From NCBI GenBank assembly GCA_000727475.1, contig KL647300.1:812472-876471 (forward strand): 64,000 nucleotides of DNA. The letters are read 5' to 3'. The DNA comes from Sarcocystis neurona. Its lineage: Eukaryota; Apicomplexa; Conoidasida; Eucoccidiorida; Sarcocystidae. The notes under the pieces are model-generated. The model saw nothing but the letters and a program-made list of their open reading frames with translations. It was not told where the DNA came from and ran no database searches. Below, in pieces: positions 37,501 through 48,700 of this stretch. Made by a program: the position numbers and the translations under genes. How positions within the stretch are numbered: position 1 is the first letter of the stretch; every line of letters starts with the position of its first letter.

Positions 37501-38911
37501 CGCAGCTATGCGTGAGGAATGCACCGCTGGCTGTGAAAAGGAAGTTTTTGCCGATTTGACGGTGCGGCACCTCGCCAATCCGGAAATTCCGAGCACCGCA
37601 GTAGCCACCGAAAAGAAGGCATTTCCTCCGCATGCAGAGTGTGATGACAGCAGTTGTAATAATGGCTCAACTTCGTTTATTGGAAATACCCCAGCAACTG
37701 ATGTGCCAGCTGGTGCTGGAGTCGCAGCGAGTGTCCCGAATACACTTGATGTCAGCTCTGCTCTGTTTACAACGGAGGTATCTACCGCCAACGCTGTTCT
37801 TGACGTCTCCAAAGGTAGATTGTCGAGTGTTCACCTGGCTAAAGAGCAACCTGAAAACAGAGCGGAAAGTGCCGCCACGGGGCACGCCCCCGGACGCACT
37901 GATGAATGTTCATTTTACGTGAATCGCACGCCCAACGCTTCTAGCCCTTCTTCACATGTAGCTGATGACGCTTCCACATTGAGGCAGGCAAGTAGATCGG
38001 TCCAACTGGTCGTCCAACACCGAAATCAGCACCTGGAGACGAAGCAGTTATTCACGGGTGCTCTGACACTGTCAAAGTCAAAAAAAAGTCCCCTGCCACG
38101 CCTCGGTAGTCCCTCGCGGGATTATAGCTCCAAGACGGCGTGGGAAAGCCATGAAAGTGTATCCTCGTCGCTCCGTGACGTTGCAGCTGCCTACTCTTTC
38201 GACACGGAACGTCATAACTCTGCAAGCCCTGCTGTATCTCCAGAACGGACTGTAGGAGATCAAGGGGAACAGGAAGCCCCAAACGTTCTGCCTCCCGTGA
38301 CGATGCAATTGCTAACGACGAGCCACTTTGACACCAGTGCGTTCAGGACAGGAGAGGGCAGCCCGGCTACACCGGTCCTGTTGGAAAATGCGCTGCGGCA
38401 GGTGGACACACAGTCAAAGAAAACTAAAGTGCAGCAGTCCCCTGTGGATCACAGAACTTTGCAACGTCTACGGGGACACGAACCGGTGAAAGAAGAGCAA
38501 GCACAATCAAACGAACCAGGACTGCAGCATCGAATTGTTTTGAGACGCCCACCACAGCGGCACACAGATGATCAGCCCCGAGAACACCGCCAGCAGCCGT
38601 GCCATTCAGTAGAGACCTTCAATTTAAAACTGTCGCCTAGAAAGGCGAACGCGGAGCATCCGCAGGAGAGACTTTATCTAGAAGAGGATCACTCGGGACC
38701 TGAAACCTTGTTTCCTGACGCTTTGGGGCATCGAAGTCAAGCCAGCGCTACAGATTTTGATGCTCAAGGAAATAAACGACTTAGACGGGCGCGTAGTACG
38801 AGCCGGTTTAAAGAGGGCCGCAGAGTGTCCTACCCTGTTGTAAGAAGCCAGCGGGGAGTAAACGCAACCAGGAGGAAAAGTCTGCCTACGAGTAAGAATA
38901 TTAGGAACTGA
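34514..38911 (+). CDS. Giant low-complexity protein, N-terminal exon (1465-codon ORF)
   Basis: An uninterrupted frame of 1,465 codons starts MVHAARTYKATAQASTPAAA. It is rich in Ser, Thr, Gln, His, Arg and Pro and is probably mostly disordered. One island looks conserved: SKWLVTFCDKDGQALFYDD around residues 334-355. Cysteine-containing stretches near residues 690-740 are not in a recognised finger pattern. The C-terminus is basic (RRARSTSRFKEGRRV). Near the end, ACGA|GTAAGAAT at 38891/38892 is a strong donor, before the in-frame TGA at 38909-38911. Splicing there to 39987 keeps the frame, so this may be the first exon of one gene with the next ORF. No signal peptide, membrane helix or known domain is seen. 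Confidence 0.75.
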   Translation: MVHAARTYKATAQASTPAAAGSVSAVTGGVPDSIGHTAYAYPAAARPTSDKWAGRHLSQHPDGRTQQSVYPASHQLRSHQRLIGARVNPTQAPQPHPVSFVRRQKDDHSDDQSPAYTRGSVLLPTNKGRGFARGVELKIQRQGAESIHRAHHSQPPQLQTQVKCAVKGECRATFTSSEWRRAPCSASTGQRSLSPPFLQSSTQERVTFDTQRRFQRPHRHTVLRQHLVAPQGLTAQSQSFPQEYCILQLPQVKSQHQQGTQQDRIINGQRPRISPDGAQCKNSSPYNTTWECSFLQHATQRPVSLQGEVAPCGSCEAQQRKSGGMEHHTCHQQRSKWLVTFCDKDGQALFYDDTKYNRARMPSASCCAAAGPPCRLTSVCREKELQGAEFTKYPGMFTTDIRIPNTAVGQDPTDAARIGPLDVQKVDNGQHAVGWIVTKPIQNAQRVSAAHTSHREQFPAAPGLQGTLQQRGVQLQHQLRLPQQALNCKSSNEMDASQLGAGNLQPCRTVREESNRLVRSGTYDEAKSDMTADGIRCSSGITRTSTGEKIASEEGMSQCVIPTVEDELETVIPGDVALATISEAEGKLPADAAPRCTASLTAVTHCAAARGQHAGDSTALVLAGDRTTSTSHSRATAIQRPQSAYQQNNTDFLLHPALTEALLIPSSVDSARGTAPSGEPSSLLAVHVAVVKPGRTSPTCACESRDCTEAKPHALSCDSPRCDGVCLRASETATVSTHNGDTVGLTTLTPENGPPRSASSPGFLSEKLCGIHGHRRIRSICSKTTSSGRSTERADNAGNYTKTFSRTRPTYITNNYNPQTSYPSSRVDLTHNRLLPNRLNNPTSLCVNRGTEASEQNKEDTRLIHVIPDENGRECRNHQGLCKQETQPVMCLPRSEILQPSRQSAVERSLPLTKECYYFNEETQAHYKDAVSTGVPSVNVLAPCPLPPEGVVVKDTLTHSSDGAQSPLLHVASSAADAGVCRVSQPRNDITAASVRAAMREECTAGCEKEVFADLTVRHLANPEIPSTAVATEKKAFPPHAECDDSSCNNGSTSFIGNTPATDVPAGAGVAASVPNTLDVSSALFTTEVSTANAVLDVSKGRLSSVHLAKEQPENRAESAATGHAPGRTDECSFYVNRTPNASSPSSHVADDASTLRQASRSVQLVVQHRNQHLETKQLFTGALTLSKSKKSPLPRLGSPSRDYSSKTAWESHESVSSSLRDVAAAYSFDTERHNSASPAVSPERTVGDQGEQEAPNVLPPVTMQLLTTSHFDTSAFRTGEGSPATPVLLENALRQVDTQSKKTKVQQSPVDHRTLQRLRGHEPVKEEQAQSNEPGLQHRIVLRRPPQRHTDDQPREHRQQPCHSVETFNLKLSPRKANAEHPQERLYLEEDHSGPETLFPDALGHRSQASATDFDAQGNKRLRRARSTSRFKEGRRVSYPVVRSQRGVNATRRKSLPTSKNIRN

Positions 38912-39986
38912 CACTTCGGAAGCACTCTCCTCAAAAACGGTCAGGATCCAGTGAGGACTCTATCCATGCAGTAAAACAGCCACGCAGTGCGGCGAAGTAG
39001 CATCTGCGGCAGAGGAAACGCTTCCTGAAGAGTTAGTTCCGTCACAATCAAGAGTATCAGAAGAAATGACAAAGGCGCCGATATTTCAGACACTCAGTAG
39101 AGCCCGGCACAGGAAGGCCCCTGTGGGACAAAACTTGTATCCGCGGATATCACTGGCAACTGCATCGACAAGCTGGCTCGAGGTGTATGAGTTGGAAAAC
39201 GGTGTCACACAGTGAAACGTCTAATGACAACGTTTACCCTCATGCACGTTTTCAACTGCAGCAAAAAACCGCCTCGCTCGAAACGTCCTCCAACACGTAA
39301 TTTCACATCAATCCAAGACGACGGAAATACTTCAGATTATTTCCTCTGTGTCTTCTGCAGGCTCAACTAAAACTGTAGCAGGGGGTGCACACTGCAGACT
39401 ACTGACGGGCAGAGGCGACGGCACCGACAGACTCACTTCACAATCGTGGTTTGAAATAACCTTATTACTGTACTATTGTGGCCACACACACAAGATTGTA
39501 TATTTATTTTAATTGTTGACATACCGTACAGTGATACCCCATACGATGTTGCCTTGCAACGGAACGCTCCAAAAATACTATGTTGTGATAGCTCTCGTTT
39601 TAACCTAAACAAATAAGCCGCCCGTGAAATTCTCAGGCAACAGAATTTTTTCCGCGCGCCTGGACGAAGCGTACACAGCGGCAGAATGACTGAGTGTCGT
39701 TCGTCGAAATTGAGGCAGTTGTGGCGGGGTTCAGAAAAAGGAGAACAGCGAACAACACAGGTTCGTCAGGAGCAAGAGCCGAAGGCATAGATTCAACATT
39801 AGAGGCAGAAGTATTGAGCAGAAGTATACGGGCATAGCTGCGCCTATAAGGGTGCACGCAAGGTCCACTGACTGCAGACCCGACTACGTAAAACTCGTCT
39901 CACTTTTCAGATTTGCATAGGAGTGCCGTGCCACCTGTCAGAAGCCCCATGTTCTTTTTTTGCCGCTTCCTGTGCAAATCCCGCAG
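38892..39986. other. Putative 1,095-nt intron (or intergenic spacer)
   Basis: It is bounded by GTAAGAAT and a pyrimidine-rich CCGCAG and contains no credible exon. If the two giant ORFs are separate genes, this is their spacer and promoter region. Confidence 0.5.
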
Positions 39987-42900
39987 GAAAAAACGAAACC
40001 CTGCACATCTGGCGTGCGCTAGAGGAGTACCAGGAGGGCATGGAGGAAAAACGGCAATACGCGAAAGACCAGCAAGCGCGTCCTGAACATCGGGAGCGGT
40101 CCTGGAATCTGCAACATGAGCAGCAGCAGCAGGATTGGCTACAAGATGACCGACGTCGATTCTGCAGGAGATCCAAGAAGGACAAGAGTGTCAGTCGTCT
40201 TGCAGAAAAGGTCAAAGGGGGGGGACCACAGAGAGTACCTTCGACTGTTCAAGAAGATACTCCGTCCTTCTCAACGCACAACGACGAGGATGGTGGCGAC
40301 ACTGCGGCTGCAGGCAAATTGGCCAAAAGGAGACGCAGCGTGATACATCCAACGGAATGTAGCCAAGAAAAGATTTTTTTCCACAAGTACGTTGACTGTC
40401 TTGCTTTTGACGACGTAGTCAAGCAGTCGTCCCTTGATGCCGCTACCAATGTCGCGGTCTCGGATGCTTCCGTAAACGGTTCACCAAATGTCCGCAACGC
40501 GTGTCCTAGTGGAAGCCCGAGAGACCTGGTGAAAGTTGTGTGCCGCAGACGTGCACGCGACCGTCAAAAAGACAGTGCTGTAGAAGGTCGTGTGGACGCC
40601 CACGTGTTTGCCAGTGCTGCTGGTGGCATCGCTGGGATTCGTGTTACAGCCTCTCGGGAAGCTACTGCTGCCACGGAGACCGGTGAGGCTGTTTCACGTC
40701 TCAAGACAGTTGCCGAACCACATGAGACTCAAACCCGACACGAGTCAAATGGTACCGCCGCTGAACAACGCTTGAAAAATGGGGCTGGTAGAGAGAGTGC
40801 AGCCGACCTGGAAACTGCGGGTGCGGAAGGTGTGGAACAGAAGCCAGGCTTTCACGAGATTACAGCACCAGCAGAATCATACGTGGACTCAACAACAGTG
40901 AACGTTCCGGAAGCAGGGGATGAACTTGATAGTAGAACAGAAGATTTACCAAACAACCGGGCAAGATGCGTCGCACTTGAGCGTGTACATTCAACCGCTG
41001 CCGAAAGCATTTCGCGTGTTGCACCAGCAGCCGCAGCAGCAAATGGTATTATTGGCGTATCACGCCAAGCCGTCACACCAAGACGGACTTCGACCGCACC
41101 GAGAATAAGCGGTAACAGTTACTCGCCTATAAAACACGTTTCGCTGCCAGCTGATCCCCAGCCACGCCCGGGAGCAGACGCTGCCGCCTCAACGCCAACA
41201 GCGCAATACAACAGTGACGAAACATCAGCTGCTTCTGACTCGTCAGAAACCACACCCGCTCGGAATCGTCTACCTTTCCCTGCAGACTCAACGCCAGCAA
41301 GAATCGGTAGTACAAAGGATACCCAGCATTCGCTAGCGTTTGCTTTGTACGCCAAACTGTTGGCCATGGGGATTCTGCCAATTGAGTCCGTCTCGGCAGC
41401 AACCGCAGAATGGCTTCACGCAAGCCTGCAGGGACCGCACAGCAACAGTCAACCGCCGGCGGAAGCATGGAAGCAGGTTGCCGCTGCACTGGCTTCCGCG
41501 GCGTGTGCCCCTGAGGACGACGGTCGTCGTTCTAAAGCAGATGTCCATCAATCCATACGTTCTGCCACGGTGGCACCGATACGGGCACAAAAGCGAAAAG
41601 AGGAGAGTCGACGGAGGACTGTTACTCGACTGCGTTTGCAACGAACTCGGGCCGCTGAAGCGTCTGACTCCGCCGACGTTACTCTCTCACTGATGCAGCG
41701 TCGTAGGGACCGTCATCAACGGCAGCGCTTATATGACTTGTGCTGCGGGGATAGACCGCAGCAACAACCGCAAAATAAAGAGGCGCTCCACGAGCGGCAT
41801 TTAGCGCTGCTATCTCGACCGCAACAAAAGACAGAGGAGAGGTTACGCACTCCTAGGGCACACACACCTTTGCCAAGAAGCAGTTCTGCTCAGTCCGCGG
41901 CACCACGTTCAGTCGGTTCTGTAAGCAAAAGCAACTTACTAAAGTCTGCACAAAGAAAGGCTTTTCCTTGTAGGGTGCATCCCCTGGAGACGTACGCTGC
42001 CGCGTCTCGCCCAGCGAAACTTGCGAGTGTAAGTACATCCTCGCTTTTTTGTGACTCTAGAGATGAAGCAACCAATGTCAGGGAGACGGTTTTAATTCGA
42101 CGCCTGCACCAGCTTGTTTCTCCCAATGCTGCTGACTGTATACCATCAGCTGGTACTTCCCCGCACGGCGTGATTTCATCCCAAGAAGTCGCTGGAGGTG
42201 TCGCTCCTGGATACGCCGCCACTCCAGATGGCCCCGGACGGTATGCCAGGATTGGGAGCACGTACGGCCGGCGGCGGTCGGGCAGTATAGGTGGCAAGAG
42301 TAAAGCATGGTTAGATTGCAGGACCGCTGAGATGTCTTCAGCAAGAAGGCAGGCGCAAAGTCTGGTAACGGAGGCTGCCGCTAGGGCAGTGAAAAGGGAG
42401 CACCGCCATTACGACCGCCAAACTACTCTGCTCCTTACGCACGATGGTCTACGAAAAGGCAGCTGCCCCCCGACCACCACCTCCATGCCCTGGGAAATAT
42501 TTAAACCATCCGCTATTGCAGACGCGGCTGGCAGGGCTGTTGTGTGTTCCTTCCTTTCCGGCGAGCCTGCACAAATGCTCGGTCGCTGTGACCTCACCAC
42601 TTCGATGAAGCGGCAACAGGGCAGAAACGTTTCCACTGCCGCACAATTGCTTCAAAAGCCTCGTCCTCTTCAGAAACATCAGAACGTCCCGGAGTATCCG
42701 CACCAGGGAGCCGGGCAGCAGCAGCGGCAGCCAGAGCCAACACACACACACCTGGAGCAGGAAGCGTTGAATACTTCGGGGAAGAAAGCACCACAGCTGT
42801 CTCAGCAGCAAGCGAAAAAAAGTGACACGTGTAAAGTACGTCACAGACGCAGAACATTCCGCTACGAAAATTGTGCGGAGCAACGCCAGCAGGAGCAAGG

Positions 42901-43690
42901 TGGAAAGCCCGCGGTACTCGAGGACATTGAAAGCTCTAGTCACTGTAGTAAGGCCCCAACGCATCTGCGCGAAGATTTTTCACGGAGAGGTAGCTCCTCT
43001 GAAAGCAAGTCCTCCCCCGCCGGGGGCTCATTTCGTCAAAATATGGTTGCTTCTCCTGAACCCAGGAGTGTGCCGGACGCAGAGGCACAGAACAGGGCTG
43101 CATTGTCAAACGGCTTCACCGGTGCTGCTGCTGAGAAGGCGGGCTTGGGGGAGACGTCGACAGCTGCCCGAGTTCTTGGAGCGGCGGAAGCTGACAGTAT
43201 GAGTACGGAATCTGCGGCTCGTTTTCAGGCTGTGTCAGCAAAGGCAACAACCTGGATAGACGCTACCGCCGGCGAGACCGACATCCTCACACATGAGTCT
43301 CACAGCTTCTCTCCCGGGAAGACAGATCCTTTTTCACAGCCAGGAAAGACGCCTTATGGGTTCCGGCGCACCAGCGAGTCGTGCACCGCATCGGGAATGG
43401 CGTTAGCGGCAGCAACGGCAGAAGACGACAACGAGATTTTACGTGTCGATTCGCAGCTGGGCTCGCCCGGACCCGCAGCAGCAGAGAGTCCAGGCAATCC
43501 CAGCGCAAAGGATCAGATGCCAACATCAAAGATGACGCTGCCCATAACTTGCGAGAAGGAGAGTTGGCAGCGGCACGAGGGTGCTCGCGAGGGTCGCCGG
43601 TGTTGTAACAAGGATTCTCATCTCCTTTTGTCTCGTCTGCAGACGGCGAGCACATCAGCAGAAAGTAAAGACTTACTGTTTACCCCTTGA
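39987..43690 (+). CDS. Giant low-complexity protein, downstream exon (stop at 43690)
   Basis: The open frame runs from before 39923 to TGA at 43688-43690. The exon start is placed at 39987, because TTCTTTTTTTGCCGCTTCCT leads into CCCGCAG at 39986. Joining 38891 to 39987 gives a phase-1 junction (A|GA, Arg) and a combined protein of about 2,690 residues. An alternative acceptor is CTTTTCAG at 39910. The start of this exon is charged and helical (LEEYQEGMEEKRQYAKDQQA), likely a coiled coil. The middle is acidic and Ala/Thr-rich, with one hydrophobic helical island (FALYAKLLAMGILPIESVSA, near 41338-41400). Later parts are Gln/Arg/His-rich. No recognised domain. Confidence 0.75.
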
Positions 43691-45709
43691 TACCCAGCAC
43701 AGCTACGCACACGTGGAAAATCACTCCTCTAAAATACATACTCACCGTTAGTTGAAAATGCTGAGCAAGACCCGTGAAGGGCCGCTTTTTTTTGGCGGCT
43801 ACCCAACTGGTCACCCTATCCACTGCGTGTTAGACTTTGTGTTTCTGCGGTCACTCCGGGATTGTTTGCAGTTGTGCGTCAGCGCTGCACACGGATAGAT
43901 ATAACTGTTCTAGTCGTGTCCGCAAAGTACTTGCAAGCAGACAAGCTCCGAGGTTAGAAAAAATGGAACGAACCACAAAGCCGCACAGGTGTCGCTGTAA
44001 CGGGGGATTTGTCGGGTGACACCTGCGTGCACTAGCGCCTTTCTGAGGCACTGTAGCAAAGCGCGCCCAGCTGTGTGATGCGTTACAACCAGTTACGCGA
44101 AGTGACAAACAGGTACAAATTTCTCCCCCCAGACGAGCACAACTGTCGCCATTCAGGCGATAGGGACCAGCCGCCAGCGTGTTCAAAGATGTGTCTCTCT
44201 AATTGCGGAACCAATTGACGCACGCGGTCTGTACAAACGATTCTTGCTCGCAGCAGGAAGTAAAAGCCAGCAGGCTTGCGAAATTGATTTTGCGTGTGGC
44301 ATCAGAAGCCTGTCCAAATGCTCCCTAGAAGCTGTACGGTTAAAGATTTCGTGTTGGTCCGCTTCTGCTGCGAACGTCTTACGCAGCCTGCACCTAGGAG
44401 TGCAAAGCAGTACCGGCTTTCACTATGAGCAACGTTGGAAAGCAAGACAAGCGTTAGCTAGACATGTGCGTGTCTTTCATGCAAGGGAGAACAGTAAACC
44501 ACTTGACTGGCAAATGACGACGCTGGGGTGGTGTATCTGCCTGCAGGAAGCTCAAATCGAGAAACGAAGAGCCGAGAAGAACGTGAACAACTGCTGCTCT
44601 CGGCAACAAGACCCGTACGTGCACACATCTACTCTTTTAGTGAGGAAACTTCACAACACACACACATGTACAGATGTTGCCACTTGTGGCTACGTAAAGG
44701 TACTCATTTCAAGTGAATTTTCGCGTACCTCCGGGGTCTTCCACACGCGTTTGAGTACTTAATGGTTTTGCACTGACAGCTGACTCAGTCAAAATAGTAC
44801 TAGTGAGACATGCAGGAGAGCACACTGAGGCGTTTGCGGATCCCAGTGCTGTGCTGCTGAAAAATTCATCTTTAGGTGTTGCTCACCCTACGTCCTAGCG
44901 TCCACTCGCCGCTCTTACCTGCAGCAACAGCAGCTCATTGGGTCATCGTTCTTTGTCTGTGTACGAATGGGCAAGAGCAATTTACGAAGAACCGCTACCT
45001 ATATTTCCGGTCAAAGGTTTGCTTAGCTTGGCGGACAAACGTATTGCTGCATGAGCAGACTTGCGCGTACGTGCAGAGCCCGTGTAGGAATGCCGTAGGG
45101 ACAACACGTCTTGCTTTGTAAAGCGTCTCTGGGCCACACTAGCAGGCAACGATTCTATCTGCGGACACCGGATATCCCACGTTTCTACGTCAGTTAGCCA
45201 TGTTTCCAACCTCAACCGGCGTTACAACGCAGCAGCCGCTTCCAAACGCTCCAATGGCTGAAGCACCGCTTCGTATGCCAGTGATGTCAACCACATGTGC
45301 ATAGGGAAGCTCTGCTGCACACGCTCGACGCTTGAAGAATGTGCTTCACAGAGTAGAGTAGAAGAGAAGAGAATGGCTGTGCCAGCGTTTTGTACAAACG
45401 CTACAGCGCAGTTTTCGCAGCCTAAATAGGTTGAACATGAAGAAATAATTGTAGCTAAATTTGAGGGTGTGTTGGAGCGCTCGCGTGTACATCCTGTGCT
45501 GCCAGTCTTACAGAAAAAAAAAGGCTGCGCCGTTTCCTTCATCGGCCAGTTCCTTCATCCGCCAAAGTGTTCCCATGTGGCACCCTGGCGGAACGCGTTT
45601 TCACCAGCATTGACTGCTTCTTCTGCCACGCCTGGATGCCGGCCTGCGAATTCCATCTGTAAAGTCTTGTGTTTTGTGCAATCTCCGCTGTGGAAACGTT
45701 TTGTTTCAG
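43691..45709. other. Spacer and possible upstream exons of the TTLL gene
   Basis: A 172-codon plus-strand frame (44244-44762) and an overlapping frame (about 44560-44716, SREEREQLLLSATRPVRAHI) look partly coding. They could be first exons of the TTLL gene, whose conserved N-terminal motif starts at 45710, but no splice link was found. The rest shows nothing definite. Confidence 0.35.
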
Positions 45710-48700
45710 ATTTTCTCTGGCATCTGCCCACCTGCGCTAAAGGAAGCGCTCCGTAAACGAGGTCAAGCCACCCTACACCACATAGTCTTGGCGGTTGTTT
45801 CCGGCAGGCCCGCACAACGGCCGTCAGAAGTCGAGACAGAAACAAAAAGTGTAGATGCTTTAACTTGGTGACAGAGACAGAGAAACACAACAACTGTGCA
45901 GAGATTTTACTAGATGACAGGGGTCGACAAACAAACAACTCGGATTCAGCGCTGAAGACGCAAACGTACCTACGTGGGCAGTTGTCGAATTTCTGCGCGT
46001 ACCTATGATGCACACAGATATATACATATATACAGATAAGCATATGCAGACGGTAACGGAGCGCTTGTACCTGTTGCTAGAGCCGGCCACTGATAGCTCG
46101 TTGACGGTGCCGACACAAACGAGTACAGCTACCTCCAGAACGGCTGAATTGTGCACAACATCGCGAACAAGAAGAGTAGCGACCAAACTGGGTGCTAAAC
46201 ATGAGAGAGAAACGTGAGGACCGTGTTGAGTGTTCACTTTTCGTACCCCTTTCTGCATAGCACCTTCCTAGACAATCTGAAAGCTTGCCGTTTTGCACGT
46301 CTTCATTCGTCGCTGACAACTCACGCTCGTGTACAATTACTTCTCCGTGATTGTTCGTCTACGTACCGTATCCGTGCAAGTGTGCGCACGTGTCATAGAG
46401 AAAGACGTGTTTTGTATCTTCGCTAGTGCATAAAGAGTTTTGAAGCAGTGTCTGTTACATTCCCAGCTGCTGTCGCGTATAATCCATGCACAGAACAAGT
46501 TTTTGTCCCTGAGTGAAATAACTTTAACTGTTGACGTTGCCGCGTCGTGTGCTACTGTAGGATGGGAGGAGAATCCTGATGGTCTAAGCAGCTTCTTCCA
46601 TCTGCGGTGGCTGCCAACAGTAGGAGCTTTGGCGCAGTTGAAAGACCTGGCGCGCGCTGAAATGTACGCAGCTACTCCCGGGGTCCAGAGCAGCAGTAGC
46701 TGCCGTATCGGCAGCAGCAATAAGAGCAAGAGCAGCAGCACGTCGTGTGAGAAGAACATCACGGGAGCCAAATGCGTAACAAGTGCTCGACACGGCAACT
46801 CCAGATTTGGCAAGGACAACAAAACCGGGAACACTACTGCTAGGGCACACGGACGCTCGACGGGCTGCATTCCACCGGTTAGTGCCGCTCCTTTCCTTTC
46901 TGGATTCTCGCTCTGGATGGTCACCAGGAAAAACGTGGCGCTACCTGGGTCGGCAACCAGAAGTAAGCGAACGAGTCACACGTCCATACACATCTCCTGG
47001 TTGCACAATTTATAAATGCCTACTGCTATCAACTGGGTGCGGGTGGATTTTGCAACAAAAGCTCCTCTCGCCTCCCACGCAGCAATATATAACAATGCAA
47101 CTGTGTGGCAGTGAATAGAGTGTCTGCAGGAAAGCTTTTCGTGAACTGGAATACAGCTTGATGAAACGGTAAAAAAAACCAGGCACGGGCGCCTTATTGA
47201 TACACATGTAAAAGGTAGACGGAGACTCCGTGTAGCTCGATCTCGGAAGCACTTTTTGCTTCCGACATACAGCTGTGCTTCAGCACAGCTGTAGTAGCCG
47301 TGCCCCGTATCACACGTACATCATCAGGAACTTGGATACGGACAGAGGCGCGCTTCACAACAAGCGACGTCCTAATCAATCAGTTGTGGGGCGTCGGTGC
47401 GTAAAGCTCCTAAACACTCTCGAAAATCACAGCCTGCGCGTTTGCAGGCTACCACGGAACACCTAAAATGTGACTTACGAAACAGGTGCAGACTCGCATG
47501 AATTTTTCTTCCCCGTGGTCCTTGAAAAAAACAGTTGCGTGCTGGAAACTCACCACCTCACTTCAACGTACGTAAGTGTGAACCTGCCGCTGGTATAGCA
47601 GGAAGAAACAGAAGGATCAGAAGTCGCCTTCATTAACCTTAAGGCCACAGAAGAACATTTGTGAACTTAATGGTGTGGAGGCACAGAACGGCAATTAAGG
47701 CACTTGTAGCAATGAAGTCTGACTGTGGACAAGTGCTGCGAAAGTGCTGTAGGTCAAGACTGTCTAGCGTCTTCCTACCTGCCTCTTATTCAAGCTCTGC
47801 ATACGTACGTGTGACGGCACATGCGGGTTTGCAACTTTGCATATCGCAACAGGTAGATTTATACAGGTATAGCTATCCACTTAAGGAAGACTCTTGGACA
47901 GGGCTTGCCACAAATCTGAAGTCGCAAAGCCAGGGAGCCACCCGTACAAAAGGCCAGCCTGTGTCTCTCAGCAAGAGTAGGATCAGGGTCATTTTTCCAC
48001 GAGAGAGTCCTTTCCTGTGTTCCTGCGGTTCCTGCACCCCTGTACAATCACTTGCTTCACATGCGTGGAGGCGAGCACGCGAAACACCTGCAACCGCTTA
48101 GCAAGAAAAGCGATGGCACTGCTGTCTGGGGTGCGAGCGATGTCGATTACAGCAAAGGGTGAAGAGGAGCCACTACTACGCTGCCAAATAACAAATTCTT
48201 TCCCAGACACTACCGCGCTTACGACCCGAGTAAGCTCGCGTCAGCGATTCTGCTTGCAACCTTCGCTGGTATAGGCACTTGTTTCCCAAGAAAAAAGGAC
48301 TCATCAAAGATAGTTTGCTTCGTAGAGTAGACCGGGATACAGGGGGATCTACATGCGTTCGTTCGCATTCGCTCGCAGAAACAAACATAACTGAGTATGT
48401 AAACGCGGTTGTACTTCTCACGCAACACCCCGTAAGTATGTCCTAAATTTGGAAGCAGATATTGCCGCGCCGGGAGACGATTTCACACTCGGTCAAGCGG
48501 AGTGTGTTTTGAACCTTTTTTTTTACGCGTTCGAGAGAAACGTGTACGTCTACATTCAGCTGCGAGTGAATCCAGCGGGACACGTGCGGTTGATAGTGCC
48601 GCTTCACACCTGATTGGGGCTGGACTTGCACACACCGGATTCATCTTCCACCGTTGGCACAGAGCAGCAAAATTCTAGCATTCCGTTTACTTGTATAACG

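Noticed and set aside
46337..46924. Minus-strand ORF of 195 codons with poly-Leu
   Set aside because: The poly-Leu run is the complement of Ser/Ser-Lys codons in the TTLL exon 46561-46962, whose RGW..FHLRW motif is recognisable.
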